The position numbers and the translations under genes are program-made. Source: Leptospira chreensis (lineage in GTDB: Bacteria; Spirochaetota; Leptospiria; Leptospirales; Leptospiraceae). From it: 64,000 nt of DNA. The notes beneath the pieces are model-generated. The model did not search any database. It was not told the origin of the DNA and worked only from the letters and a program-made list of their open reading frames with translations. Below, piece after piece: positions 1-7,704 of the stretch. The DNA lies in NCBI RefSeq assembly GCF_016919165.1, contig NZ_JAFFPS010000055.1, positions 26,027 through 90,026 on the forward strand, read 5' to 3'. Position 1 is the first letter of the stretch, and each line of letters starts with the position of its first letter.

Positions 1-1
1 T

Positions 2-313
2 TTTAAAGTGATAGAGAATTCCCAAAAATTTAATTCAGAAAATTTTAGCAAACTAAGATATATAAAAATATTAAGAGAAGATATTAAATTAAATAATAAT
101 AAGACTTTAATTAAAATTTTAAATAAAATTCAAAAACGATTTCTGGATTCAAAAGTAGACTTAGAAAAAATAAATCTCAGTTTTCAGTTCATTTATATTT
201 TGCAATTTGTGATACCGGACAGTAATCAAATTTTAAATTTAAAAAACCTTTTACCCTCCTTGAGGGATTCAGTCAATTTCGTTAAATTATTTAATCGCAA
301 AATATACAAATGA
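2..313 (+). CDS. Hypothetical protein, C-terminal part (open at the window edge)
   Basis: The frame is open from base 2, so this may be the tail of a longer gene; the first possible start inside the window is a GTG at 8. The visible ~101 residues are rich in Lys, Asn, Ile and Leu and look helical, with no motif I recognise and no membrane segment. The stop TGA overlaps the ATG of the following MFS gene by four bases (ATGA), so the two are translationally coupled and probably work together. The DNA is clearly more AT-rich than the 6-60 kb part of the window, which suggests acquired DNA. I cannot assign a function. Confidence 0.6.
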   Translation, partial: FKVIENSQKFNSENFSKLRYIKILREDIKLNNNKTLIKILNKIQKRFLDSKVDLEKINLSFQFIYILQFVIPDSNQILNLKNLLPSLRDSVNFVKLFNRKIYK

Positions 314-1524
314 ATAAAAACAACTACTTATATTTACTTTCAACAATCTTCGGTTATACAGCCATAGTGATGTTTAATTATTTTGTTATCATTTATTCAC
401 ATGACCTAACTAAAGCGGATTCGTTAGGTGCATCGTTGTTTCTATTGATACACATCCCGTTTGTTTTGCTTGGTTTGATTACTGGCATCATCATTGATTT
501 TAATTCAAAACGAAAAATATTAATCATAAGTCAGGCTACATATATAATCGGAAATTTGTTTTTTGCTTTTTTGATTTATACAACTGATAACAAGGTTTAT
601 ATTTCGAATTATTTGTTTTTGTTGTCGATTATTCTTGGCTTCTCCTTTTCATTTTTGCCTGCAACTAGGTTGGCAATTATCGGACAGTTAACAAAGAATG
701 AGTTAAAGGGAAAGATGACGGTTTTTGTGAATTTAAGTTATATTTTTGCATTCGGCTTTGGTCCGCTTTTTGTGGGTTTTATTAAAGAATATTACTTTGA
801 TTTTTTGATTCCATTGTTAATTGCATTTTTGTTTCTCATCAGCAATTTTATATTATTTTTTGTGAAATTAATACCTCTTGAAATCAAACAATTTGTTTCA
901 ATCAGGAGAGGTATTAATGATTTAATTCAGTATTTGAATCAGAATCGTGAAATCGTATATTTATTAATGTTAGTGCCATTAACAACTTTTCTTTTAGGTC
1001 CTTTTCAGATTTTAATTCCTACTTATGGTGAAACTATTTTTAAGTTAGGAGATTCTGTTAAACCAATTTACTTTTTGATTTTGGCAGTTGGTTTAGGATT
1101 TGGTGGGTTCTTGCAGTTGGTATTAAAAGATATAAAATTGGTTTATATCATATTCGGCGCATCGATGATTTCTGCTGTTGCAATATTTGTTTTTATGCCA
1201 ATAGAGGTTTTAACTCTTAATATTTTAATTATTTTTATTTCTTCGGTTTGTTGTAGTGTATCAACAAATTATCTAGTTTCGATGATACAAATGCGAATCA
1301 ATGAAGAATATCGATCCAGAATTTTGAGTTTGTATTCTATACTTCAACTGGGAGTTTCTGCATTCCTTGGATTAATTGCCGCAAAAGTTTCTGATAAATT
1401 TGGGCCTGTGGTAGCATTTCAAAATTTTGGTTTTTTATTGTTTGTGTTTAGTTTATTTATTATTTTGGTATTTAGAATTAGAAACTTCAATCTAGACCTT
1501 CGGCTTAAAAAACAAACGCTTTAA
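310..1524 (+). CDS. MFS transporter, probable drug or metabolite exporter
   Basis: 404 residues, almost entirely hydrophobic, with about 12 predicted membrane helices and the basic cytoplasmic loop 2-3 (FNSKRK near residue 60) typical of the Major Facilitator Superfamily. Length and organisation resemble the EntS/MFS_3-type exporters of the inner membrane. The substrate cannot be read from sequence. The start ATG overlaps the preceding stop, so expression is coupled to the upstream unknown gene. The DNA is AT-rich and codon use differs from the neighbouring SPFH gene, a sign of horizontal acquisition. The stop codon lies in the left arm of an inverted repeat. Confidence 0.85.
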   Translation: MNKNNYLYLLSTIFGYTAIVMFNYFVIIYSHDLTKADSLGASLFLLIHIPFVLLGLITGIIIDFNSKRKILIISQATYIIGNLFFAFLIYTTDNKVYISNYLFLLSIILGFSFSFLPATRLAIIGQLTKNELKGKMTVFVNLSYIFAFGFGPLFVGFIKEYYFDFLIPLLIAFLFLISNFILFFVKLIPLEIKQFVSIRRGINDLIQYLNQNREIVYLLMLVPLTTFLLGPFQILIPTYGETIFKLGDSVKPIYFLILAVGLGFGGFLQLVLKDIKLVYIIFGASMISAVAIFVFMPIEVLTLNILIIFISSVCCSVSTNYLVSMIQMRINEEYRSRILSLYSILQLGVSAFLGLIAAKVSDKFGPVVAFQNFGFLLFVFSLFIILVFRIRNFNLDLRLKKQTL

Positions 1525-1548
1525 TTATAAATTTATACAATTAAAGCG
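1517..1548. terminator. Inverted repeat between convergent genes, probable bidirectional terminator
   Basis: CGCTTTAATT at 1517-1526 is exactly complementary to AATTAAAGCG at 1539-1548, with a 12-base AT-rich loop. It sits between the convergent MFS and SPFH genes. There is no long T run, so termination strength is uncertain. Confidence 0.5.
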
Positions 1549-1575
1549 TATACGTTTCAGAAAATTAGGAGGGTT

Positions 1576-2403
1576 TTACTTCCCATCCGTATTCACAATG
1601 ATCGGCAATCCATCTTTTCCGTTGGGAACAAAGATCAATTTGTTATTAGGATTCTCCATTGCCTTCAATTGAATGTATCTTGGTGTTAAAGATTCAGAAA
1701 TCATTCTCTGAGCTTTCGCTTGTGCTTCGGCTTCAATCAGAACCGCTTTTGACTTCCCGTCTGCAGTGATCTGTTGGATTTCTGCATCGCGTTTGGCGAT
1801 ATTGATTTCGAACTTCATTTGTTCTTGTTCTTGTTGTTTGGTCAGTTTGCTTTCGATGGCTTTCAAAATCGAAGGACTGTATTCCACATCATCAATGATC
1901 ACATCATCTATTTCGACATGTTTGTCTTTTAACTTTTCTGCAAGAGACTTTTTGATTTGTGCAGAAACATTCGGTGTCTCTTTAGAGATGGAAACCATGT
2001 TATAAGCCGAAAGGATATTTCGGATGGCTGTGCGAAATTGTGGTTTAACTACCTTTTCATAATAGTCCCGACCAATTTCCATTTCCAATTCATAAATTTC
2101 GTTTTGAACGGGTCGAATGATGATGGCCGCACTGACCGTAATTGTTAAATCATCTCTTGTCAAAACCTCCACTTTCTCTTGGTGGCTCATCCACTGGACC
2201 GAGTAGACATAAACACTATTCCATGGCATGTAAGTTTGGACTCGGGACTCTAAGGGTTTTTGGCTGAGGCCCGAACTATAAGGCCGCCACATAAGCCCCA
2301 CCTCTCCTGGACTAATGATGGAGATACAAGATGTAAAGAAAAGGCTCACACCCAAAAGGGAAAGGAACTGGAAACTGTTTGGAAAAATGGATCGACGTTT
2401 CAT
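1576..2403 (-). CDS. SPFH/Band 7 (prohibitin-like) lipoprotein
   Basis: 275 residues. An N-terminal hydrophobic segment ends in FTSC (Cys about 26), a spirochaetal-type lipobox, so the protein is probably lipid-anchored. Residues ~30-200 have the SPFH fold signature: a prohibitin-like opening (ISPGEVGLMWRP), the segment LTRDDLTITVSAAI and the VVKPQFRTAIRNI region. Residues ~190-245 are a charged Ala/Glu/Lys/Gln coiled coil, as in prohibitins and HflK/C. SPFH proteins build membrane rings that scaffold proteases or organise lipid domains. The gene diverges from the ankyrin lipoprotein at 2428 across a 24-base gap. A lipobox in place of a membrane helix is unusual for the family. Confidence 0.8.
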   Translation of the reverse strand: MKRRSIFPNSFQFLSLLGVSLFFTSCISIISPGEVGLMWRPYSSGLSQKPLESRVQTYMPWNSVYVYSVQWMSHQEKVEVLTRDDLTITVSAAIIIRPVQNEIYELEMEIGRDYYEKVVKPQFRTAIRNILSAYNMVSISKETPNVSAQIKKSLAEKLKDKHVEIDDVIIDDVEYSPSILKAIESKLTKQQEQEQMKFEINIAKRDAEIQQITADGKSKAVLIEAEAQAKAQRMISESLTPRYIQLKAMENPNNKLIFVPNGKDGLPIIVNTDGK

Positions 2404-2427
2404 AGTTAAACCATTAGACTAAAACCG

Positions 2428-2922
2428 ATGTTACAATTTCTATCCAGTCGATTTTTAATCCAAATTCCTTCCTTTGTCATTTTTTTGCTACTGGTTGGAT
2501 TCAGTTTTTCCTGTGTGGAAGATGAAACGGTTGTGAAAACTCCTATGAGCCGGGAACTCCGGCTTTTCCAGGCGGTGGAAAAGGGAAACTTAGAATTAGT
2601 AAAAGAACTTCTCGCGGAGGGAGTTTCCATCAATGCCAAGGACTCTTTAGGCAATTCCTCCCTAATCAAAGCAGCGGATGAAGAAGAATTGGAGATGGCA
2701 AAGTTTCTCATCCAAAAAGGTGCCAATGTCAACCTCCGCAACACCACAGGAGAAACAGCCCTCTACCGCGCGGTGTACCGTGGAAATTTGGATTTGGTTA
2801 AAATTCTAGTGGCAGCTGGGGCAGAGACCAAAGTGAAAACAGTGGGTGGGATCAGTGTAGCAGAACTTGCGGAAGAAAGAGGAGAAGAGGGGATTCTAAA
2901 GTATCTAGCATCACTTAAATAA
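2428..2922 (+). CDS. Ankyrin-repeat lipoprotein
   Basis: 164 residues. A signal peptide ends at FSFSC (Cys about 29), consistent with lipidation. Residues ~42-160 form three ankyrin repeats, seen as the recurring pattern GNLELVKELL..G..INAKDSLGNSSL, then GANVNLRNTTGETALYRAV, then GNLDLVKILVAAGAE. Ankyrin repeats bind other proteins; the partner is unknown. The gene is divergent from the SPFH lipoprotein with almost no intergenic space, so the two share a promoter region. Confidence 0.85.
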   Translation: MLQFLSSRFLIQIPSFVIFLLLVGFSFSCVEDETVVKTPMSRELRLFQAVEKGNLELVKELLAEGVSINAKDSLGNSSLIKAADEEELEMAKFLIQKGANVNLRNTTGETALYRAVYRGNLDLVKILVAAGAETKVKTVGGISVAELAEERGEEGILKYLASLK

Positions 2923-2944
2923 GCTGTCCTGAATTATATAATAT

Positions 2945-3709
2945 ATGACAATCGAAATACAGGAAAGTCTAAAAGATCAAATCAAACAGAGATTATTTGA
3001 TCCGCTTATTGGTATAATAATCCTATCAACGATAACTTATAACTGGAAGATAATTGTAATTCTAATAATTGATTCAAGACCAATTATTGATAGAATTAGT
3101 TACATAGAGAATTTCTATTTTTCAAATAATACAGCATATTTTTATCATTTTGGGCTTCCCCTTATATTTTCAATAATTTGGTTCCTAATCTATCCATATA
3201 TAAGACATCTTACATCAATTTACTATACCTGGAACATTCTAAGAACAGAAAAAACGAAGAAGGATATAAACAATAAATTACAATCGATAGAACAACCGTT
3301 AATCAGATTTTATCAGCAAATAAAAAATTTAAATTCATCATATATAACAACGAAATGTGAGAGTGCCTAAATTGGAGATTGGATAAATAATGGTGATAAA
3401 ATAGGAAAACTTGCATATCAAAATTATGAAAAGTCAATTTGGGCTGACGGCATCGTTGTTGAAAAATTTCTTAATGGATACGTATTAGTACAAATATCCG
3501 GTGACCTTGCCTGGGAAATAGCGGGAATTACTCTTGGAAAAACACATAGCGGAACACAAGAATATTTCTTAGGGTCAAAACCTGGCAAAATGACTCTAGA
3601 CAAACTAAATTCAAAAAATGAATCTCAAATAGTTGGAAATTCATATTTGGAATCAGGCAGACAATTATTTAAAATAAATTTACAGGTAATAAGAAATTCC
3701 AAAAAGTAG
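2945..3709 (+). pseudogene. Membrane-protein gene interrupted by an in-frame stop
   Basis: The first open part (2945-3370, 141 aa) has an amphipathic N-terminus followed by two membrane helices, with the pattern RLFDPLIG...TYNWKII. A TAA at 3368-3370 ends it, but the same frame continues without any stop for 112 codons to TAG at 3707-3709, encoding a soluble-looking tail (DWINNGDKIGKLAYQNYE and onward). In AT-rich DNA so long an open tail in the same frame is unlikely by chance. A single C-to-T change (CAA to TAA) would explain it; the restored protein would be about 254 aa. The gene lies in the AT-rich cassette-like island. A truncated but still functional 141-aa product cannot be excluded. 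Confidence 0.6.
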
Positions 3710-3731
3710 TGTAATTCGTATAGCAACAGTT

Positions 3732-4478
3732 ATGCGTAATGCAAAACCGAAATATTTAAAAATGACAAACAATTTAACAAAAAAATCGCAAACAATAATC
3801 GAAAATAAAAATTTCTTATTACTTATATTAAGAAAAATTTCTCATTTTTATGCTTTGGCTACACTACTCTCTTTTATTTTTTATACTATCTTCAAAATAT
3901 ACGATATAACACCGTCAATTTTCTTTATATGTGGGATGATAATTTCAATTACTATTTTAGAATTTGGATATTACATAATGATAATTACAGCAACTAAAAC
4001 TACTGCAATTTTATTATTTTATTCAAGATCATTAACAATTGGTTTTGTAGCTTCAATTTTATCAAAATCACATAATGATCCTTGCTTCATATTTATTCAG
4101 CTTTCTTACGTTTTTATGTTTGTCACATTATATTTCATTTTTAAACTATTAGAAATAAACTTACAAAAACTCTCTATTGTAAAAATAATCATTCCTTATA
4201 TCTTACTATCATCAATAATTATTCCAATAGCCATAAATCAGTATTTCGTTTTACATTGGGTGATAGTATTTGTTTACTCATTCCCTTATTTAATTATTTT
4301 TAGCTTTTATTACAAAGCATCATTAAAATTCAATAGAATTGGAAACGAAAATACACCTGAAGACAAAATGGAAATTTTATTAGCTACTTTATTTATAATC
4401 GATTCTATCTCATTTTTCAGAAAAACATTTCTCGGAAAAAATTCAGAAGCAACTAGAAATCCGTATTATATAAATTGA
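3732..4478 (+). CDS. Hypothetical multi-pass membrane protein
   Basis: 248 residues with about six hydrophobic helices spread over residues ~35-200 and a polar C-terminal tail. I recognise no family. The assigned ATG lies inside the motif GTTATGC at 3729-3735, which resembles an integron core site; ATG at 3762 is an alternative start. Neither start has a convincing ribosome binding site. Very AT-rich, like the genes on both sides, and followed directly by the attC-like element at 4510. Confidence 0.6.
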   Translation: MRNAKPKYLKMTNNLTKKSQTIIENKNFLLLILRKISHFYALATLLSFIFYTIFKIYDITPSIFFICGMIISITILEFGYYIMIITATKTTAILLFYSRSLTIGFVASILSKSHNDPCFIFIQLSYVFMFVTLYFIFKLLEINLQKLSIVKIIIPYILLSSIIIPIAINQYFVLHWVIVFVYSFPYLIIFSFYYKASLKFNRIGNENTPEDKMEILLATLFIIDSISFFRKTFLGKNSEATRNPYYIN

Positions 4479-4509
4479 AATATAAGTGAATTACCGGTAT
4501 TTGCACTAC

Positions 4510-4670
4510 GCTTAACAGCGGCTTACTGCTTCGCTTCGGGACGAGCCCTCGCTTGGGCTGCGCCAAATTGTCCTCCTGTCACTCGTTTGCATCAGCAAAC
4601 TACGTGCCAGTCCCTAACGTCCCGTTGGGACTCAGGGTCGGACAACTTCGGTAAGTCTAGTTCGTTATAC
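4510..4670 (+). repeat. Hairpin-rich element resembling an integron attC site
   Basis: Begins with GCTTAAC (fits the attC R'' consensus RYYYAAC) followed by AGCGGC, and ends with GTTATAC (close to R' GTTRRRY). Just inside, GGCTTAC at 4520-4526 is nearly complementary to GTAAGTC at 4651-4657. CCAAATTGTCC at 4563-4573 is largely complementary to GGACAACTTCGG at 4640-4651. Further hairpins inside are AGCCC/GGGCT (4544-4559), GTTTGC/GCAAAC (4585-4600) and AGTCCC/GGGACT (4609-4632). The element is GC-richer than the genes it separates, as attC sites often are. No integrase gene is in the window, so the integron reading is an inference. Confidence 0.5.
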
Positions 4671-4704
4671 GGTATAGCTGAATACTTTTAACAAAATAAG
4701 GGAT

Positions 4705-4733
4705 TTGACAAAATATACCATATTTGATATATT
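4705..4733 (+). promoter_or_regulatory. Sigma70-type promoter with internal operator for the toxin-antitoxin pair
   Basis: TTGACA at 4705-4710 and TATATT at 4728-4733 are spaced by 17 bases. AAATAT at 4711-4716 and ATATTT at 4729-4734 form an inverted repeat lying over the spacer and -10 box, a plausible site for autoregulation by the HTH antitoxin. The GTG start at 4740 is only seven bases after the -10 box. Confidence 0.6.
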
Positions 4734-4739
4734 TATACC

Positions 4740-5075
4740 GTGACCTATAAGATTCAGCTTTTAGAACCTGCTGAGCAATTTCTTGTCAGTTTGGAAAATA
4801 AGTTAAAGGCCAAAACTTTCAGAACAATTGAATTATTGAGAGATTTCGGGCCTGAATTAAGAGAACCGTTTTCAAAAAAAATTACAGGTATTAATGGTCT
4901 ATTCGAATTAAGGGTTAAACAAGGATCTAACATATGTAGATTCTTTTATTTTTTTGAAAAAGAAAAAATTGTGATCATTACTTCAGGCTTCATCAAAAAA
5001 GATCAAAAGACTGATAAAGATCAGTTAGATAAAGCGAAAAAATTAATGTATTCTTATAAGGGTGAAAAGCTATGA
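4740..5075 (+). CDS. RelE/HigB-type (Gp49-like) toxin
   Basis: 111 residues with the layout of the PF05973 phage-derived Gp49-like/HigB family: an LLRDFGPELREPFSKKI segment, then GLFELRVKQG, then the strand containing RFFYFF and a C-terminal IITSGFIKKDQKT helix. Members are RelE-fold ribosome-dependent mRNA interferases neutralised by a downstream antitoxin. The GTG start has no ribosome binding site and lies where transcription is expected to begin, so the mRNA is probably leaderless; there is no other early Met. The stop overlaps the antitoxin start by four bases. The toxin-first order is typical of HigBA. Confidence 0.85.
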   Translation: MTYKIQLLEPAEQFLVSLENKLKAKTFRTIELLRDFGPELREPFSKKITGINGLFELRVKQGSNICRFFYFFEKEKIVIITSGFIKKDQKTDKDQLDKAKKLMYSYKGEKL

Positions 5076-5371
5076 AAATAAAAACTAAAGATTTTGATTC
5101 TCTTTTAAAAAATCAACTTAAAGACAAAAAGTTTAAATCAGAATATGACTCATTATCAAATGAATTTACCCTTGCAAAAGAGATTATTAAATTAAGGAAA
5201 AAAAGACATTTAACTCAAAAAGATTTAGCTGAAAAAATCGGAACTTCGCAACCCGCAATTGCTAGAATCGAATCTGGTAATTATAAAAATCTTTCCTTAT
5301 CTTTCATTAATAGGTTAGCAAAAGCATTAGATGCTGAACCGGTTATACATTTAAAAAGCAAAAGTGCTTAA
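5072..5371 (+). CDS. HTH (Xre-type) antitoxin
   Basis: 99 residues. Residues ~38-92 form a Cro/C1-type helix-turn-helix with the pattern LRKKRHLTQKDLAEKIGTSQPAIARIESG, as in HigA-type antitoxins. The N-terminal ~35 residues are charged and helical and probably wrap the toxin. It starts inside the toxin stop (ATGA). It should neutralise the toxin and repress the promoter at 4705-4733, where a matching inverted repeat is visible. Confidence 0.88.
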   Translation: MKIKTKDFDSLLKNQLKDKKFKSEYDSLSNEFTLAKEIIKLRKKRHLTQKDLAEKIGTSQPAIARIESGNYKNLSLSFINRLAKALDAEPVIHLKSKSA

Positions 5372-5412
5372 AATAATCAGGTTGCAGCTAATTTTTACTA
5401 CAAAGGTACCAA

Positions 5413-6102
5413 ATGAAATTTCCCATTTTTTTAACTCTATGCATTTTAACTGCATGTAGTTCTCTAACAATTATTTCTCCAGGTATTAACTCAAACGATA
5501 GATTAAATAAACTTACTAATGTAAAATTCGAGGAAGCTTCTTTTTACGGTTCTAGTTTTTATCAGGCAAATGCATTCTTTATCAATTATCAAAATCTTGA
5601 AGATATCCTTAATGATCCAAACAATATTGTAGATAATCTGATTAAAGAAAATTTCGAACTGAATATAAAGGAAAATGATGTTATACTTCTTGCGGAATTC
5701 TGTTTTGATAAGGATAAATTTAAATCCAATAGATTCGATTTCGACCAATATAATTTTAAACTAAATAACACAACATTCTCAACAAAGTTAGAAGTCTTTT
5801 ATCTTTACTCTGCTAAGAAAAAAGGTACTTTGTATGCGATTGAACAACCCTTACTTATATATGATAAACCTCCTAATCAGAAAAATATCATCAAAACTAG
5901 TGTAGAGTTTATATCATGCTCTAGGTCGGTTTTAAATTTCAAAAATTTTAAATTATCCGAAGGATCTAACAAATTTGAAATCATTACGCCGAGAAATTCT
6001 CAGATCTTTTTCGATTTCCAGATTAAAAATGGGACTTTCCAGATTTTTCAAAACGAAGGTGCCGATTTCAAAATCGAAATAAAACCATACCCTCGCAAAT
6101 GA
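5413..6102 (+). CDS. Hypothetical lipoprotein in the toxin-antitoxin cassette
   Basis: 229 residues. The signal peptide MKFPIFLTLCILTAC ends with a lipobox (LTAC, Cys 15). The rest is rich in Asn, Phe, Lys and beta-prone stretches, with no motif I recognise. It follows the antitoxin by 41 bases and is AT-rich like it. It ends just before the second attC-like hairpin, so it may be part of the same mobile unit. Confidence 0.65.
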   Translation: MKFPIFLTLCILTACSSLTIISPGINSNDRLNKLTNVKFEEASFYGSSFYQANAFFINYQNLEDILNDPNNIVDNLIKENFELNIKENDVILLAEFCFDKDKFKSNRFDFDQYNFKLNNTTFSTKLEVFYLYSAKKKGTLYAIEQPLLIYDKPPNQKNIIKTSVEFISCSRSVLNFKNFKLSEGSNKFEIITPRNSQIFFDFQIKNGTFQIFQNEGADFKIEIKPYPRK

Positions 6103-6110
6103 AAAACTTC

Positions 6111-6187
6111 GCATAACAGCGGCAAAAGTTCTATATTCGCTTCATACTACGAATGAATATAGAACTAAAAACCTCTACCTGTTATTG
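6111..6187. repeat. Second attC-like hairpin / terminator
   Basis: Starts GCATAACAGCGGC, sharing TAACAGCGGC with the element at 4510, and ends GTTATTG, five of seven bases complementary to the opening GCATAAC. In between, AGTTCTATATTC at 6127-6138 is perfectly complementary to GAATATAGAACT at 6155-6166. It lies between convergent genes and overlaps the stop of the M20 gene, so a plain terminator is the alternative reading. Confidence 0.45.
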
Positions 6188-7621
6188 ATTCATTTCCACT
6201 AAGGTTTCAAAGAGAATCTTTGTTCCCAGTTCCAAATTATCAATCGTCATATTTTCGTTTTTTCCGTGCATACTGTCGACATCTTCGGATTTGAGAACAG
6301 CAGGGATGAGTCCGTAAGACTTAATTCCCATTCGTCTCAAATAGGCATTGTCTGTCTTTCCAGGAGATAGGAAAGGAGTCACAGTACTATTGGGAAATTT
6401 GTTTATCGATACGGCAGCCAAAGTGCTAAAGAGACGAGTATTGATCGGAGACAGGTTGGTCGATTTGATATCTGTAAATGTCACTTCCGCCTGATATTTT
6501 TCAGCAATGGTTTTAATTTTTTTTACAAACTCTTCAATGTCCACTCCAGGCAGAACTCGGATGTCGAGCCTTCCCGAAGCTTCGCCAGCGATCACATTCT
6601 CTCCACCTTCACCCTCTGTAGTGCGAAATCCAGTAATGGATTTAGTATTGGTTGTCATTGCCGTTAGATGGCGATTTCCTCGAATCGTTCCATGGAGAAG
6701 AGGTTTGATCAAAGGATTTCTTGCATTTTTCAAAAAAAATGATTTAGGAAAGGAACTGATGGTTCCTAACTGATAGAAGAAGGCATCGGTTTCTTCTGTT
6801 ATGCGAATATCGGATTCCAATTCCCGAACTTCATTGAAGAATTGGATTAAGGATAGGGCCGGATACTGGTTGGGAGGAGTGGATCCATGCCCACTAGTTC
6901 CTGTGATTTTTGCCCGTAACCAAATGTTTCCTTTTTCTGCATATTGGATATTGAAGATTGTGGAACCTGGAATTGCAATGTCTCTTGTTGCCACTCCTCC
7001 TTCATTGAGAGCATATTCATAACCTTCGAATAAATGTTTATGGTTGGTTGATATATACCTACCACCTAACGCAGAACCGGATTCTTCATCCGCAAGTCCC
7101 AGATACATGATTTTTCTCGTTCTTGGAATTCCGGAACGTTTGATTTCCAGAAAGGCAAGTAATTCCATTACGGCCATTCCTTTCATGTCAATCGCACCTC
7201 GTCCCCAAACGCGACCCTCACTCACGGATCCAGATAGTGGGTTTATTTTCCATTCTTTCGGATCGAATTCGACTGTATCTAAATGGTTAGCAAGGATGAT
7301 CCCTGGTTCTGGATTGGGAACTGTTGGTTGTAACTCTGCTATTAAGTTGGGTCTTGTGGGATATTTGGGATCAAAGACAAGTCTTGAAGGAATTCCTTCT
7401 TTTGTGAGAACGGCTTGGATGTATTTGGCAACTTGGATTTCGTTACTACGAACGGAAGGGATTTTTAAAAGGTCAGATAGAAGTTTGACTGATTCGGTTC
7501 TGCGAGCTTCCCAATTCACTTTGGGATAGGATTGTTTTAGCTCTGCATACTTTACTTTTTGACCAAAGGAACATTGTAAGTTGAATATCGTAATGATAAA
7601 AATCCAAATGAAAAACTTCAT
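6182..7621 (-). CDS. M20 family metallopeptidase (lipoprotein)
   Basis: 479 residues. The N-terminus has a hydrophobic signal ending FNLQC (Cys 17), consistent with a lipoprotein facing the periplasm. The M20 hallmarks are present in order: ANHLDTVEF (metal His and Asp), GRGAIDMKG (bridging Asp), and LADEESGS with the catalytic Glu and metal Glu, then a dimerisation domain and a terminal His in DSMHGKNE. The family hydrolyses peptide or acyl-amide bonds; the substrate is unknown. GGGAG lies upstream of the ATG. This gene marks the return to ordinary base composition after the AT-rich island. Confidence 0.9.
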   Translation of the reverse strand: MKFFIWIFIITIFNLQCSFGQKVKYAELKQSYPKVNWEARRTESVKLLSDLLKIPSVRSNEIQVAKYIQAVLTKEGIPSRLVFDPKYPTRPNLIAELQPTVPNPEPGIILANHLDTVEFDPKEWKINPLSGSVSEGRVWGRGAIDMKGMAVMELLAFLEIKRSGIPRTRKIMYLGLADEESGSALGGRYISTNHKHLFEGYEYALNEGGVATRDIAIPGSTIFNIQYAEKGNIWLRAKITGTSGHGSTPPNQYPALSLIQFFNEVRELESDIRITEETDAFFYQLGTISSFPKSFFLKNARNPLIKPLLHGTIRGNRHLTAMTTNTKSITGFRTTEGEGGENVIAGEASGRLDIRVLPGVDIEEFVKKIKTIAEKYQAEVTFTDIKSTNLSPINTRLFSTLAAVSINKFPNSTVTPFLSPGKTDNAYLRRMGIKSYGLIPAVLKSEDVDSMHGKNENMTIDNLELGTKILFETLVEMNQ

Positions 7622-7704
7622 AAAAATGAATCTCCCTCTTCTTCCGAAGAAAGAGAATCATGGATTTCAAAACTTGAAAGAAAAATCTATGTTAGTTTTT
7701 TGAA

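Noticed and set aside
7044..7529. 161-codon plus-strand frame over the M20 peptidase
   Set aside because: Antisense to conserved M20 motifs with no recognisable domain of its own.
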